NCBI RefSeq assembly: GCF_003368325.1
Contig: NZ_CP031467.1
Span: 3,844,001-3,908,000, forward strand
DNA length: 64,000 nucleotides
From: Paraburkholderia caffeinilytica
Lineage (GTDB): Bacteria > Pseudomonadota > Gammaproteobacteria > Burkholderiales > Burkholderiaceae
Reading direction: 5' to 3'
The notes beneath the pieces were generated by a model that ran no database searches, had not been told where the DNA came from, and was given only the letters and a program-made list of their open reading frames with translations. A program made the position numbers and the translations under genes. How positions within the stretch are numbered: the stretch's first letter is position 1; each line of letters starts with the position of its first letter. Of the stretch, positions 44,371-54,358 are shown in pieces.

Positions 44371-44465
44371 CGATCAAAACCCGATTTTACCGCAAGGCAT
44401 GAAACCTCCCGTGCGGGCGGGAGACCTGGCAGCGCCGAAGGGCCGCTCAGCGGGTCTCCGGCGTA

Positions 44466-44816
44466 TTAGTGCCCATGCCCCCCATTGCCGCCACTGGTCC
44501 ACGAACTGCCGCCGCCGTGGGAGCCGCCAGCGCCGCCGTGCCAGCCGCCGCCTCCGTGCCACCCTCCGCCATGCCATCCGCCGCCGCGCCAGGACCCGCC
44601 ATGTCCGTGGTAGTAACAGCAGGGGCCACCCCAGCCGCCCCAGATGTCCACCGTGCCGTAAGCCGGTCCATACACCGGACCGTAGGCATAGCCGTAGCCG
44701 GGGTAATAGGGCTGCGCGTAGGCATAGTCGTATCCCGGGTATGCCGGCGCGACCACGCATCCGGCGAGACCTGCCGCCACGGCCAACATCGCGACTGATG
44801 CAATGAGCCTGCTCAC
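44466..44816 (-). CDS. Gly/His/Trp/Tyr-rich predicted lipoprotein
   Basis: 116 residues starting at GTG 44816, with GGGAG at 8-base spacing. The leader ends in the lipobox LAGC (Cys near residue 22). The mature part is tyrosine- and proline-rich (YPGYDYAYAQPYYPGYGYAY), then a run of GGxWHGG-type repeats ending in GHGH. The low-complexity His/Gly tail could bind metals. It is convergent with nothing and sits upstream of no obvious partner. Function unknown. Confidence 0.78.
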   Translation of the reverse strand: MSRLIASVAMLAVAAGLAGCVVAPAYPGYDYAYAQPYYPGYGYAYGPVYGPAYGTVDIWGGWGGPCCYYHGHGGSWRGGGWHGGGWHGGGGWHGGAGGSHGGGSSWTSGGNGGHGH

Positions 44817-45168
44817 GATTTTCTCCCTCGTATGAGAATGAGAAAAACGGCGTGCCGGGGAGTTCAGCAGGATTTGTGTCCGCAAATTACGGCCCTGATT
44901 TGCCAACCGGCTTCCGTGATGCCTGCACGCCAACCTGACGCCATAGCGGCTGCCCGTTGCGCGCACCTTTCGAACTATGACGGATTCATCGCGCTGTAAC
45001 AGTTGGTTAAATTATTGCAACGTAACTGTAGGGCGCGCCTGATACTTTTTCCGTCAGACAATTTTCCTTTGAATCCAGACCCATGCTGGCGCTGACGCTG
45101 GACGAAGAAGAACGCACCCCACATTGCCGCGGCCGCCAGATGCGAAGCCGGCAAGAACCCGGCCGTCA
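44817..45168. other. 352-bp region upstream of the sulfotransferase gene
   Basis: Divergent promoter region with no supported gene. The part near 44990-45070 is AT-richer than its surroundings (a TTAAATTATTG stretch) and likely contains the promoter of the sulfotransferase-cysC operon. No operator motif was recognised. Confidence 0.5.
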
Positions 45169-46761
45169 ATGAAGCACGATCCACAGCCTGCGACCGCATC
45201 GGAATGGCGCGCCGAAGGCGACGCCTGCGCCGCTCGCGGCGAACACGAAGCCGCACTCCGCTGTTTCGAGGCGGCGCGTTTGCTGGATCCCGCTGACGCC
45301 ATTGTCCGCGAGCGTCTCGCCGCGACGCTTGCCGCGCTGAATCGTTTCCCCGAAGCCGTCGTCCGCTATCACGAAGCGATTGGACTCGATCCGCGCAACA
45401 CCGATTTGCGTCACGGCCTCGGCTGGTCGCTCGAACAGATGCACCGGCTCGAGCAGGCGATAGACGCCTATCGCGAAGCCGTCCGGCTGAATCCGAAAGC
45501 CGACGGCTCGTACAACAACATGGGCAATTGCCTGCAGGCGCTCGGTCGTTTCGACGAATCGCACGAAGCCTATCGCCGCGCGATCGAGGCTGCCCCGCAG
45601 GTGCCGATCTATTACCGCAACTTCGTGCAGTCCAAACGCCTTACCGCCGACGATCCGATGTTCGTCGCGCTGGAGCAGCTCGTCGGCGATGCCGCCTCGC
45701 TCACGCCCGCCAATCAGGCAGAGATTCACTTCGCGTATGGTCAGGCGCTGTCCGACGCGGGCCGCAACGATGCGTCGTTCGATCACTTCCTGAAGGGCAA
45801 CGCACTGTACCGCGCCGGCGTGCGTTATGACGAAGCCGCATCGCTCGGTCTGTTCGGACATTTGCCGGAGCTTCTGACTTCAGAGGTGCTGGCGGCGAGG
45901 CGCGGTCAGGGCGATGCGTCGGACGCACCGATCTTTATCGTCGGCATGCCGCGCTCCGGTTCGACGCTGATCGAACAGATTCTCGCGAGCCATCCGCAGG
46001 TTTTCGGCGCAGGGGAACGCACGGAGTTCGGCGAGGCGCTGGTGAACTGCATCGGCCGCGATCCCGACGACCCCTTGCGTATCGATATCGAAGCCTTGCA
46101 GGGCGTCGGCCCCGCGCAATTGCGCACGCTCGGCGCCGATTATTTGCGCCGCATGCACGCGTCGCTACCGGAAATGCAAACCGCAACGCCGGGCTACTCG
46201 CGTTTCACCGACAAATATCCGTTCAATTTCATCAACGTCGGGCTGATTCATCTGGCCTTGCCGAATGCGCGTTTCATTCATAGCCGCCGTTCGCCGTTGC
46301 AAAGTTGCCTGTCGATTTTTTCTCGAATTTTCCATGACGTGCCGTTCAGCTACGATCTTGGCGAACTGGGCCGCTACTATCGTGCGTACGACACGTTGAT
46401 GGCTCATTGGCAACGCGTGTTACCCGAGGGCACGATGATCGAAGTCAAATACGAAGAACTGGTTGAAGATTTCGAGGGCAATGTCCGGCGCTTGCTCGCG
46501 CATTGCGGACTCGACTGGGACGAGCGCTGTCTGGCGTTTCACCAGACCACGCGGCAGGTGAATACGGCAAGCGCGGCACAGGTGCGCCGTCCGCTCTACA
46601 AGACGTCGCTGCGGCGCTGGCAACCGGGGCAGGCATTGCTGCAACCCTTGTTCGACGGTTTGGGACCGGAATTGGCGCCAGTGGGTAGCGTCGGCGCGCC
46701 CGAGCGCGAGCCGCTTGCGGATGCGGGAACGGATGACAACGCAACGGAGCGGAAATCGTGA
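45169..46761 (+). CDS. TPR-domain sulfotransferase
   Basis: A 530-residue protein. About four TPR-like helical pairs occupy residues 10-150 ([40 protein letters not shown]). A sulfotransferase domain begins near 250, with the PAPS 5'-phosphosulfate loop [14 protein letters not shown] (from G259) and the 3'-phosphate site [17 protein letters not shown]. It transfers sulfate from PAPS to a hydroxyl of a carbohydrate, lipid or protein; TPR repeats may bind the acceptor. ATG 45169 starts the conserved part. Its stop overlaps cysC (GTGA), so donor synthesis is coupled to use. Confidence 0.92.
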   Translation: MKHDPQPATASEWRAEGDACAARGEHEAALRCFEAARLLDPADAIVRERLAATLAALNRFPEAVVRYHEAIGLDPRNTDLRHGLGWSLEQMHRLEQAIDAYREAVRLNPKADGSYNNMGNCLQALGRFDESHEAYRRAIEAAPQVPIYYRNFVQSKRLTADDPMFVALEQLVGDAASLTPANQAEIHFAYGQALSDAGRNDASFDHFLKGNALYRAGVRYDEAASLGLFGHLPELLTSEVLAARRGQGDASDAPIFIVGMPRSGSTLIEQILASHPQVFGAGERTEFGEALVNCIGRDPDDPLRIDIEALQGVGPAQLRTLGADYLRRMHASLPEMQTATPGYSRFTDKYPFNFINVGLIHLALPNARFIHSRRSPLQSCLSIFSRIFHDVPFSYDLGELGRYYRAYDTLMAHWQRVLPEGTMIEVKYEELVEDFEGNVRRLLAHCGLDWDERCLAFHQTTRQVNTASAAQVRRPLYKTSLRRWQPGQALLQPLFDGLGPELAPVGSVGAPEREPLADAGTDDNATERKS

Positions 46762-47330
46762 GTGCAACGCGTGGTGCCGTCATATGGATGACCGGTTTGT
46801 CCGGCGCCGGCAAATCGACCGTGGCCGAGGCGTTGCATCAGCGTCTGAAAGAAGCGGGGCATGCCTCGATCGTGCTCGACGGCGACGTGCTGCGGCGCGG
46901 CCTGACCGCCGGCCTCGGCTTTACGCCTGAAGACCGCGCCGAAAATCTGCGGCGCATCGCGCACGTCGCGGCGTTATTCATGCAACAGGGCTTCATCGCG
47001 ATTGCCGCGGTGATCTCGCCGGAGCATGAGCATCGGCGCATGGCTCGCGAAATCGTGGGCGAGGGTTTCGTCGAAGTGTTCGTGAATGCGCCGCTGACGG
47101 TGTGCGAGGCGCGCGACGTCAAAGGCCTCTACGCGCGTGCCCGGCGCGGCGAGATACCCGATTTCACCGGTGTTTCCGGGCCGTTCGATGTGCCGCTCGA
47201 TCCCGATGTCATGATCGAAACCGATCGGGCGTCGATTGGAGAGGCGGTAGGCTGCCTGCTTATGCATCTGAGCGCCATGGGTTGCCTGCCGAGGGAAAGC
47301 GGGCTCAGCAGGCCTCGTCTCGCGAAATAA
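46758..47330 (+). CDS. cysC: Adenylylsulfate (APS) kinase
   Basis: A 190-residue kinase making PAPS from APS and ATP. The P-loop is GLSGAGKST (13-21), and the APS-binding [20 protein letters not shown] and the lid [19 protein letters not shown] are complete. GTG 46758 overlaps the sulfotransferase stop by four bases. No cysD/cysN or cysH lies beside it, so this copy probably serves the sulfotransferase rather than assimilatory sulfate reduction. Confidence 0.95.
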   Translation: MSATRGAVIWMTGLSGAGKSTVAEALHQRLKEAGHASIVLDGDVLRRGLTAGLGFTPEDRAENLRRIAHVAALFMQQGFIAIAAVISPEHEHRRMAREIVGEGFVEVFVNAPLTVCEARDVKGLYARARRGEIPDFTGVSGPFDVPLDPDVMIETDRASIGEAVGCLLMHLSAMGCLPRESGLSRPRLAK

Positions 47331-47437
47331 TCGGCACGAGGCGTGAGCCTGAATCCGATCGCGCAAATTTTCCACCCGGCGCGGCGCATTTCGCTATACC
47401 TTTTCGCCTGGTCGTGGACAGAAGGGGTGATGCGTCG

Positions 47438-48097
47438 ATGCCGACATTGTCGATACGAAAAATCAGGCCGAACGTCGAAACGCTCGTTCTGGCGGCCGAT
47501 CTGACCGGCACGGTTGTTTTCGCGGTCGAGGGCGCGCTCAGCGCGATGCGCGGCGGTCTCGATCTGCTGGGTGTGATGGTGATCTCGTTTGTCGCGGCGC
47601 TCGGCGGCGGCGTGATCCGCGATCTGTTGATCGGCGATTCACCGCCTAACGCGATCCGCGACTGGCGTTATCCGGCGTTGACGTTCGTTACCGGTTTGCT
47701 CACGTTTGTTTTCCACTCGGCAGCGCAGCAGTTTCCTGTCGCGCTGATTACGGTGCTCGATGCTGCCGGTCTCGCGCTGTTTGCTGTCGCGGGCGTGGAA
47801 AAAGCGCTGCTGTTCGGGATCCGTCCGTTTATCGCGATGCTGATGGGCACCATCACCGGCGTGGGTGGCGGCGTGATCCGCGATGTGCTGATGGCGCGCG
47901 TGCCGCTGGTGCTGCATGCCGACATCTATGCGACCGCGGCTTTCGCGGGCGCATTCAGCGTGGTGGTGGCGCGACGCGCCGGTTTGCCGCCGGGTGTCGC
48001 GGCCCTCGCGGGCGGCGCGGTGTGCTTCATCTTGCGCGTGCTCGCCGTCACCTATGGCTGGCATCTGCCCAAGGTATCGCTTTCAGCGCTTGCGTAA
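47438..48097 (+). CDS. TRIC-like / UPF0126 membrane protein
   Basis: A 219-residue membrane protein with about seven hydrophobic segments and two internally repeated halves. Each half carries the glycine-arginine signature GGGVIRDLL (first) and GGGVIRDVL (second). Bacterial members of this family form trimeric monovalent-cation channels of the TRIC superfamily (YicG/UPF0126). ATG 47438 fits the family; AAGGGG lies about 11 bases upstream. Its last 15 bases overlap the 3' end of the convergent DUF3820 gene. Confidence 0.85.
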   Translation: MPTLSIRKIRPNVETLVLAADLTGTVVFAVEGALSAMRGGLDLLGVMVISFVAALGGGVIRDLLIGDSPPNAIRDWRYPALTFVTGLLTFVFHSAAQQFPVALITVLDAAGLALFAVAGVEKALLFGIRPFIAMLMGTITGVGGGVIRDVLMARVPLVLHADIYATAAFAGAFSVVVARRAGLPPGVAALAGGAVCFILRVLAVTYGWHLPKVSLSALA

Positions 48098-48295
48098 AGG
48101 CTCGATCAGCGACGACAAGCCGTTGTGATCGATCTCATGCATCAAAGCCAGCAGACGGCCTATTTCGCCCGGCGGAAAGCCCTGGCTCGCAAACCAGTTC
48201 AGATAGTGGCCGGGCAGGTCCGCGATCAGCCGGCCTTTGTATTTTCCGTAAGGCATCACACGCGTAACCAGCAGTTCGAGGTGTTCGGGATTCAT
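48083..48295 (-). CDS. DUF3820 family protein
   Basis: A 70-residue soluble protein. MPYGKYKGRLIADLPGHYLN is the DUF3820 hallmark, shared with the GKYKG-type motif of exonuclease-related small proteins. The function is unknown. It converges on the TRIC-like gene with a 15-base overlap of the coding ends. Confidence 0.85.
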   Translation of the reverse strand: MNPEHLELLVTRVMPYGKYKGRLIADLPGHYLNWFASQGFPPGEIGRLLALMHEIDHNGLSSLIEPLRKR

Positions 48296-48432
48296 CGCAG
48301 ATGGGTCGACGGAAAGTTTATTGAGCGCGGCGGTGCGAGCGCCTGCTGACGCGGCATTCTAGCTGCGCTGCAGGCATTGCGCCGGCATGGTAACGTCAGC
48401 GCTTTCCCTTTACACACAACAGGACAGGTTCG

Positions 48433-49485
48433 ATGGAATACCGCAGACTCGGCGACTCGGATGTGAAGGTTAGCCTGATCGGTCTCGGCACCATGACGTG
48501 GGGCGAGCAGAATACCGAGCAGGAAGCGCACGCACAGATCGATTACGCGCTCGACCACGGCGTCAATCTGATCGACGCCGCGGAAATGTACCCGGTGCCG
48601 CCGCGTCCCGAGACGCAGGGATCGACCGAGCGCTATATCGGCACGTGGATCGCGCAGCACCGCGGCGCGCGCGAGAAGATCGTGCTGGCCACCAAGATCG
48701 CCGGCCCGGCGCGCCAACCGCACAATCCGCGTCATATTCGTGGCGAGGGCAACCAGTTCGACCGCAAGAACCTGACCGAAGCGCTCAACGACAGCCTGAA
48801 GCGTTTGCAAACGGACTACGTCGACCTGTATCAGTTGCACTGGCCGGATCGCAGCACGATGACGTTCGGCCGCCCCGCCTATCCGTGGGTCGACGACGCG
48901 TACACGGTGCCGATCGAAGAAACGCTGTCGGTGCTCGCCGAATTCGTCAAGGCAGGCAAGATTCGCCATATCGGCGTGTCGAACGAAACACCCTGGGGCG
49001 TCGCGCAGTTTCTGCGCGCGGCCGAAAAGCTCGGCTTGCCGCGCATCGTCAGCATCCAGAATCCGTATAGCCTGTTGAACCGCACATACGAAGCGGGTTT
49101 GTCCGAGTACGCGCATCGCGACAACATCGGCCTGCTTGCGTATTCGCCGCTGGCCTTCGGCTGGTTGTCGGGCAAGTATGAGGGCGGCGCGCGTCCGGCG
49201 GGCGCCCGTATCACGCTGTTCGAGCGCTTTCAACGCTACAGCAAGCCGCAAGCGATTCTGGCAACCACGCGCTATGTGGAGCTGGCGAAGCGTCACGGTT
49301 TGTCGCCCGCGCAGTTCGCACTGGCTTTCGTCAACAGCCGGCCGTTTTTGACGAGCAATCTGATTGGCGCCACGTCGCTCGATCAACTGAAGGAAAACAT
49401 CGCCAGCGCCGAGGTGAAACTCTCGCCGGAGGTCCTCGCGGAGATCGACAGGCTGCATGAATTGCAGCCGAATCCGGCGCCTTGA
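48433..49485 (+). CDS. NADP(H)-dependent aldo/keto reductase, Tas-like
   Basis: A 350-residue TIM-barrel oxidoreductase. The catalytic tetrad is in place: D48 and Y53 in IDAAEMYPVPP, K88 in LATKIAG and H136 in YQLHWPDR. IGVSNETPWGVAQFL and the C-terminal NLIGATSLDQLKENI bind NADPH. The long loop after the tyrosine (PPRPETQGSTER) matches the Tas subgroup. The start has ACAGG upstream. It is a single-gene unit. Confidence 0.93.
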   Translation: MEYRRLGDSDVKVSLIGLGTMTWGEQNTEQEAHAQIDYALDHGVNLIDAAEMYPVPPRPETQGSTERYIGTWIAQHRGAREKIVLATKIAGPARQPHNPRHIRGEGNQFDRKNLTEALNDSLKRLQTDYVDLYQLHWPDRSTMTFGRPAYPWVDDAYTVPIEETLSVLAEFVKAGKIRHIGVSNETPWGVAQFLRAAEKLGLPRIVSIQNPYSLLNRTYEAGLSEYAHRDNIGLLAYSPLAFGWLSGKYEGGARPAGARITLFERFQRYSKPQAILATTRYVELAKRHGLSPAQFALAFVNSRPFLTSNLIGATSLDQLKENIASAEVKLSPEVLAEIDRLHELQPNPAP

Positions 49486-49533
49486 TGCTGTTGAGGTGTG
49501 GGTTGGGTTGAGGTGTGAGTTGATGCGTTTTAC

Positions 49534-49569
49534 CAGCCTCAGCCTCAGCCTCAGCCCAAGCCCAAGCCC
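49534..49569. repeat. Hexamer tandem repeat
   Basis: Six 6-base units: CAGCCT three times, then CAGCCC, then AAGCCC twice. It lies directly beside the 3' end of the MFS gene. Slippage could vary its length; it lies outside coding sequence, and no function is suggested. Confidence 0.9.
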
Positions 49570-49573
49570 CGCT

Positions 49574-50857
49574 TCAGCGAATCTTCAGCGTCGAGCGCAC
49601 CGCATTGAGCGCCAGTAAGCTCACCACCGCGCAGAACATCAGATAGAAACCGGGCGCGAGTTTATTGTCGCTCGCATCGATCAGCCAGGTGATCACGAAG
49701 GGCGCAAAGCCGCCGAATATCGTCACGCCGATGTTGTAGCTGACCGCGAGACCGGTCGCGCGTGTCTGCGTCGGAAAAATCTCCGACATCAGCGCGGGCA
49801 GCGCGCCGAAGTATGTCGCCTTCAATACGCCGATCCAGATCAGCGCCAGCAGCATCGTGGCGAACGAGGGATGCGCATTCATAAACACGAAGGCCGGATA
49901 GACCGTCAGCAGCATCAACGCCGCGGCGATTGCCATGATGCGGATGCGTCCCAGGCTATCGGACAGGTGGCCGGCGAACGGCGTCAGCACCGTCAGCACG
50001 ATTCCCGTTGCGAGCGTCGCCGAGAAGCCGGTCGACGCGGGCAGGTGAAGTTGCTTGATCGCGTAGGTCGGCATGTACAGGATCATGTAGTTGGCCGCGG
50101 TCGAAATGACCAGCGAACCGACCGCGAGCAGCATGCGGACTTTCTGCGTGCCGAACAGATCGCGCAATGGCGTGCGGGTTTTCGGCTCCGTGTCGAACTC
50201 CGCGCCTTCGTCCACGTAACGGCGAATATAGAAGCCGACCGGGCCGATCGCGAGGCCGAACAGAAACGGAATACGCCAGCCCCACGATTCGAGTTGCGCC
50301 GCCGTGAGCTGGCTCGTCAGCAACGCGCCGAAACCGGAGGCGAGCAGCGTCGAGAGGCCCTGGCTGGCGAACTGCCAGCTGCCCATGAAGCCGCGCCGCT
50401 CGGGGGCATGCTCGACCAGAAACGCGGTCGACGCACCGAACTCGCCGCCCGCCGAAAATCCCTGAACGAGCCGCGACAGCATGATGCCGGCCGGGGCCCA
50501 CAAACCGATCGCCGCATACGGCGGCATCACCGCGATCGTCAGCGTGCCGATCATCATCAAACCGATCGACAGCAACAGCGACACCTTGCGTCCCGCACGA
50601 TCCGCGAGCGAGCCGAGCACGAGTCCGCCGAGCGGCCGGATCATGTACGAAATGCCGAAGGTGCCGAGCGTGAGCATCAACGAAATCGCTTCGGTGCGCG
50701 CCGGGAAAAACAGCTTCGCGATCGTCACCGCGAAAAACCCATAGACGATGAGGTCGAACCACTCGAGCGCATTGCCGATAGATGCCGCGAGAATGATGCG
50801 ATGGACCTTCGCGGCGGACGGCCGCGCGGCGCTGGCTTGCAAGGTGGATGTGCTCAT
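49574..50857 (-). CDS. MFS transporter, metabolite:H+ symporter (MHS) type
   Basis: A 427-residue transporter with 12 hydrophobic segments. The start IILAASIGNALEWFDLIVYG is the MHS signature. The cytoplasmic loop 2-3 motif is GSLADRAGRKVSLLLSI, and RLVQGFSAGGEFGAS is typical of the family. MHS members import organic acids, osmolytes or peptides with protons. It lies 83 bp downstream of the M20 peptidase gene on the same strand, so it likely imports the peptidase substrate. Confidence 0.93.
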   Translation of the reverse strand: MSTSTLQASAARPSAAKVHRIILAASIGNALEWFDLIVYGFFAVTIAKLFFPARTEAISLMLTLGTFGISYMIRPLGGLVLGSLADRAGRKVSLLLSIGLMMIGTLTIAVMPPYAAIGLWAPAGIMLSRLVQGFSAGGEFGASTAFLVEHAPERRGFMGSWQFASQGLSTLLASGFGALLTSQLTAAQLESWGWRIPFLFGLAIGPVGFYIRRYVDEGAEFDTEPKTRTPLRDLFGTQKVRMLLAVGSLVISTAANYMILYMPTYAIKQLHLPASTGFSATLATGIVLTVLTPFAGHLSDSLGRIRIMAIAAALMLLTVYPAFVFMNAHPSFATMLLALIWIGVLKATYFGALPALMSEIFPTQTRATGLAVSYNIGVTIFGGFAPFVITWLIDASDNKLAPGFYLMFCAVVSLLALNAVRSTLKIR

Positions 50858-50940
50858 CGTGGCGTGTCTCGTGACGGATGCGGCTAACAGTGAACTGCGG
50901 GCGTGATGGAAGCGTGCGGCCGGCGTACTGCCTTGATCGC

Positions 50941-52353
50941 TCAGGCCGCGGCTTCCGTGGTCGTTGCGCTTGCGTGCGGGGCGTTCTCGCCGAGATCCCA
51001 GAAGAGCCCCGCCATGATCTGCAGGCCCTCGCGGACCACCGGTCCGAGCAGATGCTCATTCGGCGCGTGCTGCGAGCAGGCCGGATACGAATGCGGCACC
51101 CAGATGGTCGGCAGGCCGAGCGTGTCGGCGAACACCTCGTTGGGCAGCGTGCCGCCGAGATTCGGCAGCACGGCCGTCTTCTTGCCGGTGGTCTGTTCGA
51201 GCGAGGCGATGGCCCAGGTGACCCACGGATCGTCGGGATTCAGACGTGTCGCCGGCGCGCCGCGCTCGACGCCGATCTCGACCAGCGAAAAGCCATGTGC
51301 GTCCAGATGGGCGCGCAGGTGCCGTTCGAGGTTTTCCCAGTCGGTGCCGACCACGAAGCGCAACTGGCAATGCGCGAACGCCGACGCCGGAATCGCATTG
51401 ACCGGGTTCTCGGGATTGCCTGCCTTGAAGGCCAGCACTTCGAAGCTGTTCCAGCCGAACACACGTTCCGGCGCCGTGAGACCGGGCTCGCCCCAGTTAT
51501 CGTCGACGGCCGGATCGCCCGGGCCGCCGCCGACCGTGATATCCGCCAGGGCACGACGCACCGCCTCGGGAATCGGCGGCGGACGCAAGCCGTCGACAGC
51601 GATCACGCCGCGTGCATCGACCAGACTGGCGAGCGCATTCGCCAGCACGATGGCCGGGTTGCGCAGCAGACCGCCCCAATTGCCCGAGTGGTGTGCGCCA
51701 TCGCGCAGGTTCAACGAGAGCTTGAAGTTCACCGAGCCGCGCGAGCCGAGAAACACCGTGGGGCGGCGCGCGGCGAGACGCGGACCATCGGAGGCGATCA
51801 GCACGTCCGCGGCCAGTTCCTGTCTGTGTGTGCGGCAGATCGTGTCGAGCCCTGGCGAGCCGGTTTCCTCGCCCATCTCGATCAGCAGTTTCGCGTTGAA
51901 GCCGAGCTTGCCGCCGCGCGCGGCCAGCACGCTCGCGAGCGCGGCGAGGTTGATGGTGTGCTGGCCCTTGTTGTCGGCGGTGCCGCGGCCATACCAGCGT
52001 TCGCCTTCGACGGTCACGGCCCACGGCGTCAGCGGCGCGCGCCATTGACTGTCGTAGCCGCGCACGACGTCGCCGTGGCCGTAGATCAGCACGGTGGGCA
52101 ACCGGTCGTCTTCGTGACGATGGGCGATCAGGAATGACCCGAATCCTTGCGCCGGGTTATCGACGATGCGCGTGCTGAAGCCGAGTCCTTCGACTTCGGG
52201 CGCGATTTCGTCGGTCAGATACGACAGCAGCGTGGCGGCGCGGTCGCTTTCCTGGCTCTCGGTGCGAAATCCGACGCGCCGGTTGAGGTTCTCAAGGAAG
52301 GCGCCTGATTCGAAATGCTGCGTGGCGTGTTCGATGGCCTGATTGCGGCTCAT
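50941..52353 (-). CDS. M20 family metallopeptidase
   Basis: A 470-residue dizinc peptidase. Metal ligands are visible: H93 and D95 in YGHGDVV, bridging D127 in GTADNKGQH, the catalytic E162 with E163 in GEETGSPG, and a later His in SQHAPNEH. A dimerisation domain is inserted in the middle. M20 members hydrolyse dipeptides or N-acyl amino acids; the specificity cannot be read. It is divergent from the LysR gene, 201 bp apart, and upstream of the MHS transporter gene. Confidence 0.93.
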   Translation of the reverse strand: MSRNQAIEHATQHFESGAFLENLNRRVGFRTESQESDRAATLLSYLTDEIAPEVEGLGFSTRIVDNPAQGFGSFLIAHRHEDDRLPTVLIYGHGDVVRGYDSQWRAPLTPWAVTVEGERWYGRGTADNKGQHTINLAALASVLAARGGKLGFNAKLLIEMGEETGSPGLDTICRTHRQELAADVLIASDGPRLAARRPTVFLGSRGSVNFKLSLNLRDGAHHSGNWGGLLRNPAIVLANALASLVDARGVIAVDGLRPPPIPEAVRRALADITVGGGPGDPAVDDNWGEPGLTAPERVFGWNSFEVLAFKAGNPENPVNAIPASAFAHCQLRFVVGTDWENLERHLRAHLDAHGFSLVEIGVERGAPATRLNPDDPWVTWAIASLEQTTGKKTAVLPNLGGTLPNEVFADTLGLPTIWVPHSYPACSQHAPNEHLLGPVVREGLQIMAGLFWDLGENAPHASATTTEAAA

Positions 52354-52554
52354 GTTTGTCTCCGATGCGGGGTGCGGGGATGGCGCCGCCGCGCCGCCGT
52401 GCGTAGCACGTCCGGCTTGCTGCCATCATTTCGAAACGATTCTAGGAGGCCGTTATTTTTGTCACAATGATCGTCTTTCGAAGCTTGCGTTGCCGGAAAG
52501 GCAAAGCTCGGCACCCCGGCGCACGGCTGCATCCGCTTGCATAAGGCATCGCTC

Positions 52555-53514
52555 ATGGCACTTTCATTACACGGCATTGCATTGCGCTACTTTGTCGAAG
52601 TGGCGCGCACCGGCTCGATCAGCGACGCGTCCGCGCGGCTGCATGTGGCCGTGTCGGCGATCAGCCGGCAGATCGCGCGGCTCGAAAGCGATCTCGGCGT
52701 TGCCCTGTTCGAGCGGCGGCCGCGCGGCATGTCGCTCTCCGAGGCCGGCGGGCGTCTGCTCGTCTACGCGCAGCGCAGCCTGCTCGAGGCGGAGCACGTG
52801 ATGAAGGAGATCGGCGGCCTCGAAGCATTGCACGGCAGCATGATCAAGCTCGCCAGTTCGGAGGGATTCGCCGCGGACTTCCTGCCCAGCGCGATGGCGG
52901 CGTTCCGCCGCCACTATCCGGGGATCGACTTCACGCTGTCCGTGATGGCGCCGGGCGAGGCCACTCGCCGGGTGCGCGACGGCGACGCCGATCTCGCGCT
53001 GACGTTCAGTCTCGCGTCGGAGAAGGGCGTCAAGGTCGAACACACGGAGCGGGCACCGGTGCTGGCGCTGCTGCGCGCCGATCATCCGCTGGCCTCGCGC
53101 GCGAAGGTGTCGCTCGCCGATTTGCAGCGCTATCCGCTGGTGCTGCCGGAGGCGGGCACGACGATCCGGCAGTTGATCGACATCACCTGTGCGCTCGAAG
53201 GCGTGCTGCTCGAGCCCGATCTCACCTGCAACAACAGTGCCGCGATGTACCGCTACGCGCAGAAGTCCGGGGCGATCATGTTCACGGGTCTGCTATCGGT
53301 GCGCGACCGTTACGCCGACGACGGCTTTGTCGCGATGCCGCTGACGCATCCGCAGATGCGCCAGCGCAGCATTCAGGTGCAGACGATGGCCGGACGGCAG
53401 TTGCCGCCGTCGGTGAAGGCGTTCCGCGACCATCTGATCGCAGAAATCGGCGGTGCGAAGCCTGCGGATGCTGCGACGCGGAAGCCGGCACGAAAGCGAG
53501 GCGAGGCGCGTTGA
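52555..53514 (+). CDS. LysR family transcriptional regulator
   Basis: A 319-residue regulator. The N-terminal winged helix shows LRYFVEVARTGSISDASARLHVAVSAISRQIARLE, split by the usual turn, followed by the two-lobed effector-binding domain. ATG 52555 is preferred over an upstream in-frame TTG because AAGG lies at good spacing. A disordered Lys/Arg/Ala tail ends the protein. It is divergent from the M20-MFS genes, which are its probable targets; LysR proteins commonly activate the divergent operon when effector binds. Confidence 0.93.
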   Translation: MALSLHGIALRYFVEVARTGSISDASARLHVAVSAISRQIARLESDLGVALFERRPRGMSLSEAGGRLLVYAQRSLLEAEHVMKEIGGLEALHGSMIKLASSEGFAADFLPSAMAAFRRHYPGIDFTLSVMAPGEATRRVRDGDADLALTFSLASEKGVKVEHTERAPVLALLRADHPLASRAKVSLADLQRYPLVLPEAGTTIRQLIDITCALEGVLLEPDLTCNNSAAMYRYAQKSGAIMFTGLLSVRDRYADDGFVAMPLTHPQMRQRSIQVQTMAGRQLPPSVKAFRDHLIAEIGGAKPADAATRKPARKRGEAR

Positions 53515-53707
53515 AAGGCAAATCTCCCTGCCGGACGCCGAATCACGACCTAAACTGTGGGGACGGAGCGGGCCGGTCGGCTTCTACTGCGCGGCTGGCG
53601 GTGCTGCGGCCTATACCAGTGGTAGGATTCAGCCCGAAAAATGGAGCGCGGTGCGCAATGCATGCGGCGTGCCGTCCACAACAGAGCGATAGGACTCAGG
53701 ACATCGA

Positions 53708-54130
53708 ATGGCGCAACAAAAAACAAACCCAAAACTTGAGCAGGCGCTGACGCGCGGGGATCTTGCAATTCGTCAGGCCAACTCGGCCCGGGCGACGGCG
53801 TTGCTGCGCGCGCTGGGCAAGATGATCGTCGAGGCGTCGGCGACGATCGGCGTGGAGGCATTCACGCTGATTCCGGACGGCGACAAGATTTACGATCCGA
53901 CCGACGGACTATGGCCGCAGGAATTGCAGGTTTCGCTCGACGGCCCTGTCGAGGAAGCGGATCCGGACGAGGTTCGCACGGTCCGGTTGATTGCCGATGA
54001 TCCGGGCACGGTGTTCAGGGTTGAATGGCAGCGGGCCGACGGGAAGATCGGGCGTCAGGATGGGGGGCCGTTTGCAACGGTGGCTTTTATTTCCGATGTG
54101 GAGATTCCCTGGACGGATGATGAGGATTGA
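53708..54130 (+). CDS. Conserved-looking hypothetical protein
   Basis: 140 residues, acidic (pI clearly low from the DE-rich C-terminus ending TDDED), soluble, without signal peptide. A helical first half (QALTRGDLAIRQANSARATA) is followed by strands. No motif or family is recognised. Codon use fits the neighbourhood, with G+C high at third positions. An AT-rich upstream region of about 190 bp separates it from the LysR gene. Confidence 0.65.
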   Translation: MAQQKTNPKLEQALTRGDLAIRQANSARATALLRALGKMIVEASATIGVEAFTLIPDGDKIYDPTDGLWPQELQVSLDGPVEEADPDEVRTVRLIADDPGTVFRVEWQRADGKIGRQDGGPFATVAFISDVEIPWTDDED

Positions 54131-54177
54131 GGTTTTTTTTGTCTTTGCGGCGCGTTCTTGTCGGTGTGCTTACGGTG

Positions 54178-54358
54178 TTGCCTTTCCTTGAGTTGCTAGT
54201 GGTCTGTTAGCGTTCGCCCCTGTGCGGGGCAGGCACCTACTTTCTTTGCCGCCGCAAAGAAAGTAGGCAAAGAAAGCGGCTCACACCGCTCATGCTAAGT
54301 GGGCGCCGTAGCTTGCAACGGGTAGTGGTGCATCTGGAATCCGTGCCCGCGCCCCTGC
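54178..54358 (+). repeat. Left arm of a 0.8-kb inverted-repeat element
   Basis: 181 bases that pair without gaps with 54791-54971 in inverse orientation; most positions match outside the last 18 bases, where 13 of 18 do. It contains a perfect 14-bp hairpin of its own at 54236-54267 (4-base loop). Confidence 0.9.
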
